Below, piece by piece: positions 42,258-50,228 of a DNA stretch of 64,000 nucleotides. The stretch is from positions 1-64,000 of the forward strand of contig NZ_JACWMY010000016.1 in assembly GCF_014773265.1 (NCBI RefSeq), in the 5' to 3' direction. The notes under the pieces were generated by a model. The model ran no database searches. It was not told the origin of the DNA and was given only the letters and a program-made list of their open reading frames with translations. The translations under genes were made by a program, and so were the position numbers. Every line of letters begins with the position of its first letter. The first letter of the stretch is position 1. The DNA comes from Mucilaginibacter pankratovii (lineage in GTDB: Bacteria > Bacteroidota > Bacteroidia > Sphingobacteriales > Sphingobacteriaceae).

Positions 42258-42506
42258 ATGAGCAAGTTTACTGTACCCGATAAGGTTTTATTTGTATGTA
42301 CCGGCAGCAAATGCGCAAAGCGCGGCGGGAAGGACATGTATAAACTTGCCCATAAATTTGCCAAACACGCTAAAGATGATATTGAAGTATTCAGAATAGA
42401 ATGCACCGACCGGTGTGATTATGCACCGGTATGCACCATATCGCCGGGGAATACCTGGTTAAAAGAGTATTCGCCTAAGGAAGTTTTGAAACTGCTGGAG
42501 GATTGA
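42258..42506 (+). CDS. Thioredoxin-like [2Fe-2S] ferredoxin
   Basis: The ATG at 42258 is preceded by AAGGAGGAGAAG, an unusually good ribosome-binding site for this window; the TTG at 42222 is rejected. The 82-residue protein has four cysteines spaced as in thioredoxin-fold 2Fe-2S proteins (NuoE-like): VCTGSKC near residues 13-19 and CTDRCDYAPVC near residues 48-58. It should be a small soluble electron carrier. No partner oxidoreductase is adjacent. Confidence 0.85.
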   Translation: MSKFTVPDKVLFVCTGSKCAKRGGKDMYKLAHKFAKHAKDDIEVFRIECTDRCDYAPVCTISPGNTWLKEYSPKEVLKLLED

Positions 42507-42508
42507 GG

Positions 42509-42650
42509 AGCCTCATCCCGACCCTTCTCCAAAGGAGAAGGGCTTTAGAAAGCTAAAAGCCTCATCCTAACCTTTCTCCAGAAGAGACGAGTTAAGATGA
42601 GGCTTATTTTTCTTAAAGTCCTCTCCTTTGGAGAGGATATAGGTGAGGCC
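42509..42650. repeat. Cluster of CCTCATCC/CTCTCCTTTGGAGAGG repeats
   Basis: Several copies of the hairpin family (TTCTCCAAAGGAGAA, CCTCTCCTTTGGAGAGG) with GCCTCATCC or GGTGAGGCC flanks fill the gap between the convergent ferredoxin and ferritin genes, where they may also act as terminators. Confidence 0.7.
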
Positions 42651-42659
42651 AAGAGGCGC

Positions 42660-43190
42660 TTATGCTTCGCTGTCGTATTTTATGCCGCCAACGTGCTTAT
42701 CTATCTGCCACCTGCCGGTACCTTCTTCACCAATAACTTCAAACAGTTCCAGCGCGCGGCGTGCTTTGTATTCTTCTTCGCGTTGCTCTTTCAGGAACCA
42801 GTTAAGGAACTCGTTGGTTACAAAATCCTGCTCTTTTAAGCAACGTGCGTAAATATTTTTGATAGATTGGGTAACGCTGATCTCCTGGTCAAGTGCTTCT
42901 TCAAACACTTCGCGGAAAGAGTTATATTCTTGTTTAATGCCGGTTACATCGGGTGATATCGCGTTGCCGCCCATATCCAGGATGTATTTGTAGAATTTTA
43001 GTTGATGTTGGCGTTCTTCTTCGGCTTGTTTAAAAAAATACTCCGAAGAAAAATCGTAACCGTTGCGGTTACACCATGATGCCATGGCTAAATATACCGA
43101 AGACGAGTATGCTTCTTTTTTTACCTGCTGATTTAAAAGCGACTCCACTTCTGTAGAAATCAGGCTTTTGATACGGATAAGATCTTTCAT
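42660..43190 (-). CDS. Ferritin
   Basis: The 176-residue protein is a four-helix-bundle ferritin of the bacterial FtnA type. It has the ferroxidase ligands in EVESLLNQQVKKEAYSSSVY (Glu17 region) and in EYFFKQAEEERQHQLKFY, with EALDQEISV and a late Gln-containing helix. It oxidises and stores iron as a 24-mer in the cytoplasm. A TAnnTTTG-like sequence (TGCCTTTG) is present about 25 bases upstream. Its nearness to the [2Fe-2S] gene may be coincidental. Confidence 0.95.
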   Translation of the reverse strand: MKDLIRIKSLISTEVESLLNQQVKKEAYSSSVYLAMASWCNRNGYDFSSEYFFKQAEEERQHQLKFYKYILDMGGNAISPDVTGIKQEYNSFREVFEEALDQEISVTQSIKNIYARCLKEQDFVTNEFLNWFLKEQREEEYKARRALELFEVIGEEGTGRWQIDKHVGGIKYDSEA

Positions 43191-43316
43191 GTTCTTGATG
43201 GTTTATGAGCCAATAAACAAAGGCAACAAACGTGCCGATTTATTTAGCTACACAATAATACCGCTATAAATCAGCAGCTAAAGAAAATAAAAGCAATATG
43301 AATTCAGTCTAAATTA

Positions 43317-43685
43317 CTAAAGGGGAAGGCGGTACAGGGTATCCTGGATGATGTGATTAAGCTGGAACATCACAAAGGTGCCTTCCAGAATCTCTTTCAG
43401 GGCGATAATTTGCAGCAGGTTAAGCACATAAGTATGGTCGCAGGCGCAAATGAAGATGATCTCTACATCGGGAGATTTACCGCTGTTGAGCAGGCGGTCT
43501 TCAATGTCTACATGGTAAACGGCTTTCTTCAATTTCAGCAGGCAGCGGTAATCAAATTTGGCTACTTTGCCGGCAAAATCTACATACCAGCAACGCTCTT
43601 CATCGCACTGGTAAATAGCACCCTGTTTGGTGCCAAATACGTTAGTCCAGGTAGAAAGTTCTTGCGTTTGAGTAGTATTAACCAT
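43317..43685 (-). CDS. Conserved-looking small protein of unknown function
   Basis: The 122-residue soluble protein has several Cys residues (YQCDEERCWYVDF, FICACDHTYVL) and no signal or membrane span. No family is recognised with confidence. It lies 126 bases upstream of ferritin on the same strand and could share its regulation, but nothing in the sequence links it to iron. Confidence 0.75.
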   Translation of the reverse strand: MVNTTQTQELSTWTNVFGTKQGAIYQCDEERCWYVDFAGKVAKFDYRCLLKLKKAVYHVDIEDRLLNSGKSPDVEIIFICACDHTYVLNLLQIIALKEILEGTFVMFQLNHIIQDTLYRLPL

Positions 43686-43797
43686 GTTTATAATGCAAAT
43701 GTTGGCATTATTTATAATTAATCCAAATAATGTTGATAATTATTTATAATGATTATTAACAAGCAAGCGAGTAAATTAGCGGCTTAGTAAAGCTACC

Positions 43798-44448
43798 ATG
43801 AAATATAAAGCCTGCATATTCGACCTCGACGGTGTTATTGTTGATACCGCCGTGTACCATTATAAAGCCTGGAAACGCCTTGCAAACGAAATGGGTTTTG
43901 ATTTTACCGAGCACCAGAACGAGCAATTAAAGGGTGTAAGCCGCATGGCCTCGCTGGAGCTGATACTGGGCTGGGGCCAGGTTACCGGCGCTACCGAAGC
44001 CGAAAAAGAGGAAATGGCCACCCGCAAAAATCTGTGGTATACCGATATGATCAACCAGATGACGCCCGACGAGATCCTGAGCGGCGCGGAAGAATTTGTA
44101 CAAGCATGCCGCGATGCCGGAATAAAAACGGCTATCGGCTCGGCAAGTAAGAACACTCCTATTATATTGGCCAAACTGCAGCTAACCCAATTGTTTGATG
44201 CCATTGTTGACGGTAATAGCGTGAGCAAAGCCAAACCCAACCCCGAAGTATTTTTAAAAGGTGCCGAAGCGCTGGGCGTTGAACCCGCCGAATGCGTGGT
44301 GTTTGAAGATGCCGTTGCCGGCGTAGAAGCCGCGCTGAACGCCGGTATGAAAGCCGTAGGCATTGGCTCGCCCAAGATGCTTACCGAAGCGGATGTGGTA
44401 GTGAGCGGGCTGGATAAGTTTAGCTTGGAGATGTTGGAGGAGTTGTAG
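43798..44448 (+). CDS. pgmB: Beta-phosphoglucomutase
   Basis: The 216-residue HAD-superfamily protein has the nucleophile motif FDLDGVIVDTA (residues 8-18), the family-specific cap region with WKRLANEMG and LKGVSRMASLELIL, the GSASKN motif near residue 117, the NGNSV/KAKPNPEVF lysine segment near 145, and the VFEDAVAGVEAA metal-binding end. It converts beta-glucose 1-phosphate to glucose 6-phosphate, the product of GH65 phosphorolysis. The GH65 gene is 30 kb away rather than adjacent as in many genomes. Confidence 0.92.
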   Translation: MKYKACIFDLDGVIVDTAVYHYKAWKRLANEMGFDFTEHQNEQLKGVSRMASLELILGWGQVTGATEAEKEEMATRKNLWYTDMINQMTPDEILSGAEEFVQACRDAGIKTAIGSASKNTPIILAKLQLTQLFDAIVDGNSVSKAKPNPEVFLKGAEALGVEPAECVVFEDAVAGVEAALNAGMKAVGIGSPKMLTEADVVVSGLDKFSLEMLEEL

Positions 44449-44488
44449 ATTTGTTGAAAGGTTGGAAGGTTTTAAAGTTGGAAGGTTT

Positions 44489-45214
44489 ATGCTGAAGAGA
44501 CTGGCATTTTTTATTTTTTTGTTGATAGTAGTATTTCAGGCTTTTGCTCAAAAGCAGGAGCCGAAGATCAGCATTACGCCACTTACCAAAAATTACTATG
44601 TGTGTACCTCCTATGGCTATCCGGGTGATGATGCCGATCTGTTCCCGTCGAACAGTTTGTTTGTGGTTACAGATGCGGGGATTATTTTGATAGATACGCC
44701 CTGGGGCGAGAACCAAACACAGCAGCTGATTGATACCCTTTACAAAACCTACCACAAAAAAATTGTGCTGTGCATTGCCACCCACTTTCATGACGACCGG
44801 GTTGTTGGCTTCGACGTGCTGAAAAAACAAGGCACCAAAACGTACAGCAGTACCCTAACCTACAAACTTGCCAAAGCAGAACATAACAAACTACCCGAAT
44901 TCACCTTTAGCCGCGATACAACATTTACCATCGGCGGCGTCACCTTAAAAACCTATTTCCCCGGCGAGGGACATACAAAGGATAACATCGTAGTTTGGTT
45001 TCCGAACGATTTGGTATTACACGGCGGCTGTTTTGTAAAAAGCCTCGAAACTGATAGCAAAGGTTTTATTGGCGATGCCAACTTAAAACAATGGCCGGCC
45101 AGTGTAGAGAACGTTATTAAATATTACGGCCATGCCAAATACATCATCCCAGGCCACCAAAGCTGGGCAGGCGGCGTAGAGCAGCTGAGCCACACGATAG
45201 ATGTGGTGAAGTAA
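44489..45214 (+). CDS. Subclass B1 metallo-beta-lactamase
   Basis: From the ATG at 44489 (the TTG at 44462 is rejected) the 241-residue protein has a signal peptide ending near FAQ. All B1 zinc ligands are visible: His99, His101 and Asp103 in HFHDDR, His162 in GEGHT, Cys181 in GGCFVKS, and His223 in PGHQSW. The lysine after the Cys (CFVKS) is also B1-like. It should hydrolyse beta-lactams including carbapenems in the periplasm. There is no mobile element nearby, so it looks like an intrinsic chromosomal gene. Confidence 0.93.
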   Translation: MLKRLAFFIFLLIVVFQAFAQKQEPKISITPLTKNYYVCTSYGYPGDDADLFPSNSLFVVTDAGIILIDTPWGENQTQQLIDTLYKTYHKKIVLCIATHFHDDRVVGFDVLKKQGTKTYSSTLTYKLAKAEHNKLPEFTFSRDTTFTIGGVTLKTYFPGEGHTKDNIVVWFPNDLVLHGGCFVKSLETDSKGFIGDANLKQWPASVENVIKYYGHAKYIIPGHQSWAGGVEQLSHTIDVVK

Positions 45215-45230
45215 CGCAACTTAACCACCA

Positions 45231-45356
45231 CGTCATTGCGAGCGATAGCGCGGCAACCATCGGCAAGCAGAACCGATTTGCAGGTCCGCCCTGCCTCCCG
45301 ATGATTGCCACGTCGCTCCCCCACACGCCCTCCCCTTCTGCTCCTCGCAAGGACGA
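45231..45356. repeat. GTCATTGCGAG inverted repeat (copy 2)
   Basis: It shares CGTCATTGCGAG, TCCGCCCTGC, GATTGC and CCTCGCAA blocks, in the same order, with the element at 18817-18896, but is longer and more diverged. Confidence 0.7.
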
Positions 45357-45366
45357 TCCCGAGAGC

Positions 45367-45765
45367 TTAAAACGGCGCCTTATTATTCTTCTTATCCGCC
45401 GCAACCTTCTCCTGCTGGCGGGTTATCTCCTGTACCGCTTCCGCTAAAAATTGTTTGCCGTCCGCATTTAGTTCGGTTGTACCATAACCGCCGTCGTAGT
45501 CATAAACTACCTTTCCTTTGCTGTCGCCTTCGGCTTCTATCTTTTTGCCGTTGCGTTCAAATTTTACGTAGCCGCCTTCGGAGATATAATTTATCCCGGT
45601 TTTATCCTTACTAAAAACCACCTTGCCCGAATATTCTATTCGCTTGGTAGAACCGTTATCATCCGATGATATGATGGTGGTGCCACGCCCGTGGTGGCAG
45701 GAGGTTGTTATAGCTGCCAGTGCCACACCAAGCACGGCTATCTGCATTTTTTTATAAATATTCAT
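45367..45765 (-). CDS. Small putative lipoprotein
   Basis: The 132-residue protein has a lipoprotein signal with lipobox Cys23 (ITTSC), followed by a His/Gly stretch and a beta-rich region (residues 35-100) with Lys/Asp/Glu-rich turns, and a charged helical C-terminus. No family is recognised. A TAnnTTTG box (TATTTTTG at 45789-45796) lies 23 bases upstream. It is a single-gene unit. Confidence 0.75.
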   Translation of the reverse strand: MNIYKKMQIAVLGVALAAITTSCHHGRGTTIISSDDNGSTKRIEYSGKVVFSKDKTGINYISEGGYVKFERNGKKIEAEGDSKGKVVYDYDGGYGTTELNADGKQFLAEAVQEITRQQEKVAADKKNNKAPF

Positions 45766-45788
45766 GTTGCTTTATTTTAATTATAAAA

Positions 45789-45796
45789 CAAAAATA
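45789..45796 (-). promoter_or_regulatory. -7 element for the small lipoprotein gene
   Basis: TATTTTTG on the minus strand matches TAnnTTTG; 23 bases separate it from the ATG at 45765. Confidence 0.4.
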
Positions 45797-45892
45797 AACA
45801 TTACATGGTATTATGCAATACATAGTACTATTTAAATTGTCTATTTGCTTATAAATAACTCATAATCAAACAGATAATTTTATACTAACTTC

Positions 45893-48304
45893 TTACTCGC
45901 TCCTTAAACTCTTCACCGGGTTCACCAAAGCAGCCTTTATCAGCTGGGAACTTACCGTTGCCAGCGCAATACAAACGGCTATTCCGCCTGCCATCGCAAA
46001 AATGCTCCAGTGGATGCTGATCTTATTGGTATAATCCTGCAGCCATTTATTCATCAGGTACCAGGTAACGGGCGATGCTATGGCAAAGCCGATAACAACA
46101 AGTACCACAAATTCTTTAGAGAACAGGTATACAATGCCGGATACCGAGGAACCCAGTACCTTGCGGATGCCCACCTCTTTAATGCGCTGTACCGCCATAA
46201 ACGATGCCAGCCCGTACAAGCCCAGGCAACTCAATAAAATAGCAACCACGGCAAAGCTTTGATAGATGCTGCTCAGTTGGTTTTCCTGTTTATAAAAACT
46301 TGCCAGCTGTTCGTCTACAAACTGGTACTCAAACACAAATTCGGGGTAAACATCGTTCCATACTTTTTCAACCCCAGGCAAAGATGCTTTGAAACTTGAG
46401 GCGGACAATTGAATGCTGGCCAGCGAAAACTGCGTTTTATTGGTAGATAGCAGCAGCGGCGCGTAATCCTCTTTAAAAGAACGGTTATGATAGTTCTTCA
46501 GCACACCCACTATTTTACCTTTTATTTTATCATTAAATGCTATCTGCTTATTTAAAGCATCTTCGGGTTTGCTAATGCCGAGTTTGGCAACCAACGCTTC
46601 ATTAACTAAAAACTCCCGGATGGTATCTGATTGGGCCATGTTATGCCCGGCAACAAATTTAAGTTTGTAAAGAGGCGCGTAGTTCTCATCCACCATCTTC
46701 ACTATCGAATAAAAATCTACCCGCTTAGGCGAATTTTCGAAGATAAAGTTAGTCCAGTCTTCATCGCCGTCGGCGGGACGGCTCGAGTTAAGGCTGGTTA
46801 GCTCCACTCCTTTTATACCGGCAAGGCGCTGTTTCAGGTAGTCGAGTTTGCTGATGCCCACGCTATCACCCGGGAAAGGCACGTTCACAATGGCATCTTT
46901 GGCAAAGCCCATGCTCTCATGCGTAAAATAGTTCATCTGCTTTACAATAATGATGGTGCAAATGATCAGGCCCTGCGCTATAATGAATTGAAACACTACC
47001 AGCGCATGCCTTAATGAAATACCTTTTGGCGTTTTAAATGCCAGCTTACTTTTAAGCGCATTAATAGGATTAAAACCCGACAATACCAGCGATGGGTAGA
47101 AGCCGGCTACAACAGTTACCCCTATTGTTAACACCACCAGAAATATGGCTACCTGCCATTGCAATAACATACCAGCAGCCAATGGCAACTCCATAATTTT
47201 GCCGACCATCGGTACGGCCAAAAGGCCAATGCCTGCTGCCAGCAGCACCGATACAAGCACGATCACCAGCGTTTCGGCCAGGAACTGCATTTGCAGCTGC
47301 CAACGGTTACCACCAAGCACTTTACGGATGCCTACTTCTTTGGCGCGGCTAACGCTTTGCGCTGTGGCGAGGTTCACAAAGTTTACGCAGGCTATAATGA
47401 GGATGAACAAAGCTATCATCCATAACATCCTTATCATCTGCGGGCTGATGCTTTTATCCGAAAAATCACCGGCTTTGGTATCGTAGTGCACAGCATTCAG
47501 GGCCTGGGCTATTTCGCTATCGTTGTTGCCTGGCTCATGGTTCTTTTTCACCATTGCACGTGCCTGGGTGGTAAGGTAATCGCCGGTCATACCGGGGGGC
47601 GTAAGTACATAGCAGCCGAAACTACCCATGGTACCGTTCCACTCACGCTCTTTCACCATGCGCTCGGTCCACCCGGTGCCCAGAGAAAATACTATCTGCA
47701 GGTCAAAATCTGTATTAAGCGGGCTATTTTTAAGGATGCCGGCCACCTTCATGGTTGTTTGGTTATTCCATTTGATGGATTGGTCGATGGCCTTGTGCCA
47801 GTCGCCAAAGTAGCGCTCGGCAGTTGCCTGGCTTAAGAAAACGATATTGGGGTCTTTCAGTGCATCGGGGCTACCCTGCAGCATCGGGAAATCGAAAATG
47901 CGGAAGAAGGCCGGGGTTGTTGCAAACACGCCCTGGGTCTCTTTAAATTTCTTTACCACCTGCCCTTCGGCGTTCAACACCTGCATTTGTTCCTGCCTGG
48001 CATTAAATACCGGCGCAACCTCTTCTACAGCCGGTATATACTGTTTCAGAAACTGTGGTACAGCCCATGATACGCCCTTGCCATAAAATATATCTTTAGA
48101 ATCGGCATGATGGTATTCCGTCAACAGGCGGTAGATCCTATCCTTTTTGGCATGGAAATTATCAAAACTGGTGTGGAACTGTATTAGCACAAAAATAACC
48201 AGGCAAACGGCAATGCCCGAACCCAGACCGATAATGTTGATAAGGGTGTACGACCGCTGGCGGTACACATTGCGCCACGCGGTTTTAAACAGGTTTTTTA
48301 TCAT
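45893..48304 (-). CDS. ABC transporter permease, FtsX/MacB type
   Basis: The 803-residue protein has the duplicated FtsX architecture: one N-terminal span, a periplasmic MacB_PCD-type domain (about residues 45-270), three spans with SRAKEVGIRKVLGGNRWQL, a second span and periplasmic domain, and three final spans with the repeated IKEVGIRKVLGSS motif. Such permeases couple to a MacB/LolD-type ATPase to move lipoproteins, peptides or antimicrobials, or to signal. No ATPase gene is adjacent. A sigma-54-like promoter and two dyads lie upstream. Confidence 0.93.
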   Translation of the reverse strand: MIKNLFKTAWRNVYRQRSYTLINIIGLGSGIAVCLVIFVLIQFHTSFDNFHAKKDRIYRLLTEYHHADSKDIFYGKGVSWAVPQFLKQYIPAVEEVAPVFNARQEQMQVLNAEGQVVKKFKETQGVFATTPAFFRIFDFPMLQGSPDALKDPNIVFLSQATAERYFGDWHKAIDQSIKWNNQTTMKVAGILKNSPLNTDFDLQIVFSLGTGWTERMVKEREWNGTMGSFGCYVLTPPGMTGDYLTTQARAMVKKNHEPGNNDSEIAQALNAVHYDTKAGDFSDKSISPQMIRMLWMIALFILIIACVNFVNLATAQSVSRAKEVGIRKVLGGNRWQLQMQFLAETLVIVLVSVLLAAGIGLLAVPMVGKIMELPLAAGMLLQWQVAIFLVVLTIGVTVVAGFYPSLVLSGFNPINALKSKLAFKTPKGISLRHALVVFQFIIAQGLIICTIIIVKQMNYFTHESMGFAKDAIVNVPFPGDSVGISKLDYLKQRLAGIKGVELTSLNSSRPADGDEDWTNFIFENSPKRVDFYSIVKMVDENYAPLYKLKFVAGHNMAQSDTIREFLVNEALVAKLGISKPEDALNKQIAFNDKIKGKIVGVLKNYHNRSFKEDYAPLLLSTNKTQFSLASIQLSASSFKASLPGVEKVWNDVYPEFVFEYQFVDEQLASFYKQENQLSSIYQSFAVVAILLSCLGLYGLASFMAVQRIKEVGIRKVLGSSVSGIVYLFSKEFVVLVVIGFAIASPVTWYLMNKWLQDYTNKISIHWSIFAMAGGIAVCIALATVSSQLIKAALVNPVKSLRSE

Positions 48305-48340
48305 AACGAGGTGGTAGTTAATTAGTCTGCCAGGTTTAAG

Positions 48341-48355
48341 TCAAACCCAGTGCCA
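48341..48355 (-). promoter_or_regulatory. Sigma-54-like promoter of the FtsX permease gene
   Basis: TGGCAC-N5-TTGA on the minus strand matches the -24/-12 sigma-54 consensus (TGGCAC-N5-TTGC) except for the last base. It would start RNA near 48330, about 27 bases before the ATG. Confidence 0.6.
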
Positions 48356-48405
48356 TCCCTAAAAACCCCTTTTCGGGCGTATTCGGAGCACTTTTCATTT
48401 TAGAG

Positions 48406-48445
48406 GTGTACGATAACGGACACTACTACGTACACTTTCGTACAT
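48406..48445 (-). promoter_or_regulatory. Two tandem 18-bp dyads, candidate activator sites
   Basis: Site 1 (48406-48423) fits the palindrome GTGTNCGNTANCGNACAC. Site 2 (48428-48445) keeps the TGTACGA half on the minus strand but is imperfect in the other half. Their centres are 22 bp apart, about two helical turns, and they lie roughly 75-115 bases upstream of the predicted start, as expected for an enhancer-binding protein. Confidence 0.6.
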
Positions 48446-48463
48446 CATGGGCTGGCATAAAAA

Positions 48464-48487
48464 AGCCGGGCAGTGTACTGCCCGGCT
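48464..48487 (-). terminator. Terminator closing the SusCD/FG-GAP locus
   Basis: AGCCGGGCAG, loop TGTA, CTGCCCGGCT forms a perfect 10-bp stem followed on the minus strand by six Ts. It lies about 155 bases after the last gene of the locus. The rest of the gap 48305-48642 holds the FtsX regulatory sites and a short CCCCTCT/AGAGGGG repeat near 48530. Confidence 0.85.
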
Positions 48488-48642
48488 CACCAATTCCCAA
48501 TTACTATGCATTGAGCAGAAACACACCCCTCCCCCCTCTCAAGAGGGGAATCGCACAAGCTTCCGCTCTTTTAAATTCGAACATCACCGTAGGTAAAAAA
48601 GTGAACAACAAGCTCACTACTCACCAATCACCACTAACTCCC

Positions 48643-50196
48643 CTACTTCTTCCCCTTATTCTCCAGCACGATTATCGGGTTATACATATCCCAGTTGGGC
48701 TTAAAATCTTTCTCGTTGATCAGTTTATCGCCATACACAGAGAAATTACCGAGAACAATATCCTGGTCGCCATCCTGATCGATATCGGCTACTTCCATAG
48801 AGATCCAGCGGCCGTATTTATTAACCGGCACCTGGTGTGCCTTAAATTTACCGGGAGTAGTTTGCTCCATATAGGTGAAACCTGCGGCGGGATTATATTT
48901 AAAATCGGCGAAGAAGGCTATCACCGCCATATCCAGGTCGCCATCGCCATCAAAATCTGCCGACATCACCTTGGATGCCCCGTTGATGTGGTGAAAATAG
49001 GTTTGCTTAAACCGCCAGTTACCCTGGTTGGTAAAAACGTATATGCCGTGGTAAGGCTTTAAGATGCTGGAGTAATCGTTATTATCGCCGCAGGTGTAAA
49101 TAATATCCTTTTTGCCGTCCTTGTTTACATCTACCAGCTGAAAACTGTTGGTGCCATATACCGGGGGGAATCGCAGTAAATTCTGTTCGGTAAAGCCGCC
49201 TTTGTGGTCATTCAAAAGCATCCATACGCCTTCATCCCCCTGGGCAAAAAGGCACATTACATCCGGCCAGCCATCGTTATTAAAATCATCCACCTCTACC
49301 TGTATCGCCCCGGGAACGGCCCTGATCATCTTCTTTTTAAACCTACGACCGGACTGCTGTTCTATCAAAAACAAGCCGCCTTTGGTATTACCGTATCCGC
49401 ACACAATATAATCAGTAAGCCCGTCCTTATTAAAATCACCGGGAGCGGTAAACACCGGGCGGGGCAGATTATCGGCAATCAGTAGGGTATCTGTCTTTTT
49501 TGTGCCGGGACTGAACTGCTTTAAAGTTCCATCTAAGAAGTCGTTAGGGGTTAATATGCCGATGCCTGTAAACACACCCGTGTTTTTGCCATCGGCGCCT
49601 CTAAAAAAGCTGGCGTCGGAAACAGGCGACTCAACCTTTGCAACCACTGTTGATCTTAGCTTCGCATCCCAGGATAAAAGCCTGTTGCCGGAATCACCGG
49701 TATAAAGCAACTTATCAAAGGGGTTAAGCTTTATCATGGTGGTCATGGCGGGCGAGCCCCTGCGGTTTACCTTCGCCGGAAGCTTGAGCGCGAAAACGGC
49801 CCAGTCTGTAGCGGTATCAGGTTTCGGCAGCACCAATTTTTCCGGGGCGGCGTTTTTGTAATAGTCGCGCAGTTTTTGCCAGTCGGCCAGGCTCATTGCC
49901 GATCGTGGGTCTACGTAATACTGCCCCATCTCCTGCTGAATGCCCAGGCGCAGCCCCATCTGGGGCATCACGCCGGTTTCCCAGGTAACTTTATCCAATA
50001 AAGATGGATCGGGATATTGGTGGCAGCTTTTGCAATATTTAATGGAAAGCGCCTTCCCGTCGGCGATATTCTCGGTTTGGGTGTTTACGTGCGGCGCCGT
50101 ATCACAGCCGTTAAAAAGAAATATAGCCGCGGTAACAACTGCAGCTATACTTAAGGCCAATTTATTAGCAGATACCTTGTTTTTCTTCAACATCAA
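48643..50196 (-). CDS. Cytochrome c / FG-GAP repeat lipoprotein (paralogue 2)
   Basis: The 517-residue protein has a lipobox Cys31 (FLFNGC), a haem-attachment motif CKSCH at residues 55-59 with a likely axial Met in the following VMPQMG stretch, and then a beta-propeller of FG-GAP/VCBS repeats. Ca2+-binding loops of the DxDxDG type are seen, for example DFNKDGLTD, DVNKDGKKD, DFDGDGDLD and DIDQDGDQD. It is a close paralogue of the gene upstream (32-base gap). It is the last gene of the SusCD locus. Likely an envelope c-type cytochrome; redox partner unknown. Confidence 0.88.
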   Translation of the reverse strand: MMLKKNKVSANKLALSIAAVVTAAIFLFNGCDTAPHVNTQTENIADGKALSIKYCKSCHQYPDPSLLDKVTWETGVMPQMGLRLGIQQEMGQYYVDPRSAMSLADWQKLRDYYKNAAPEKLVLPKPDTATDWAVFALKLPAKVNRRGSPAMTTMIKLNPFDKLLYTGDSGNRLLSWDAKLRSTVVAKVESPVSDASFFRGADGKNTGVFTGIGILTPNDFLDGTLKQFSPGTKKTDTLLIADNLPRPVFTAPGDFNKDGLTDYIVCGYGNTKGGLFLIEQQSGRRFKKKMIRAVPGAIQVEVDDFNNDGWPDVMCLFAQGDEGVWMLLNDHKGGFTEQNLLRFPPVYGTNSFQLVDVNKDGKKDIIYTCGDNNDYSSILKPYHGIYVFTNQGNWRFKQTYFHHINGASKVMSADFDGDGDLDMAVIAFFADFKYNPAAGFTYMEQTTPGKFKAHQVPVNKYGRWISMEVADIDQDGDQDIVLGNFSVYGDKLINEKDFKPNWDMYNPIIVLENKGKK

Positions 50197-50228
50197 TTCA
50201 CGCTCACGGCAGGTATGCGATTTTTGTT

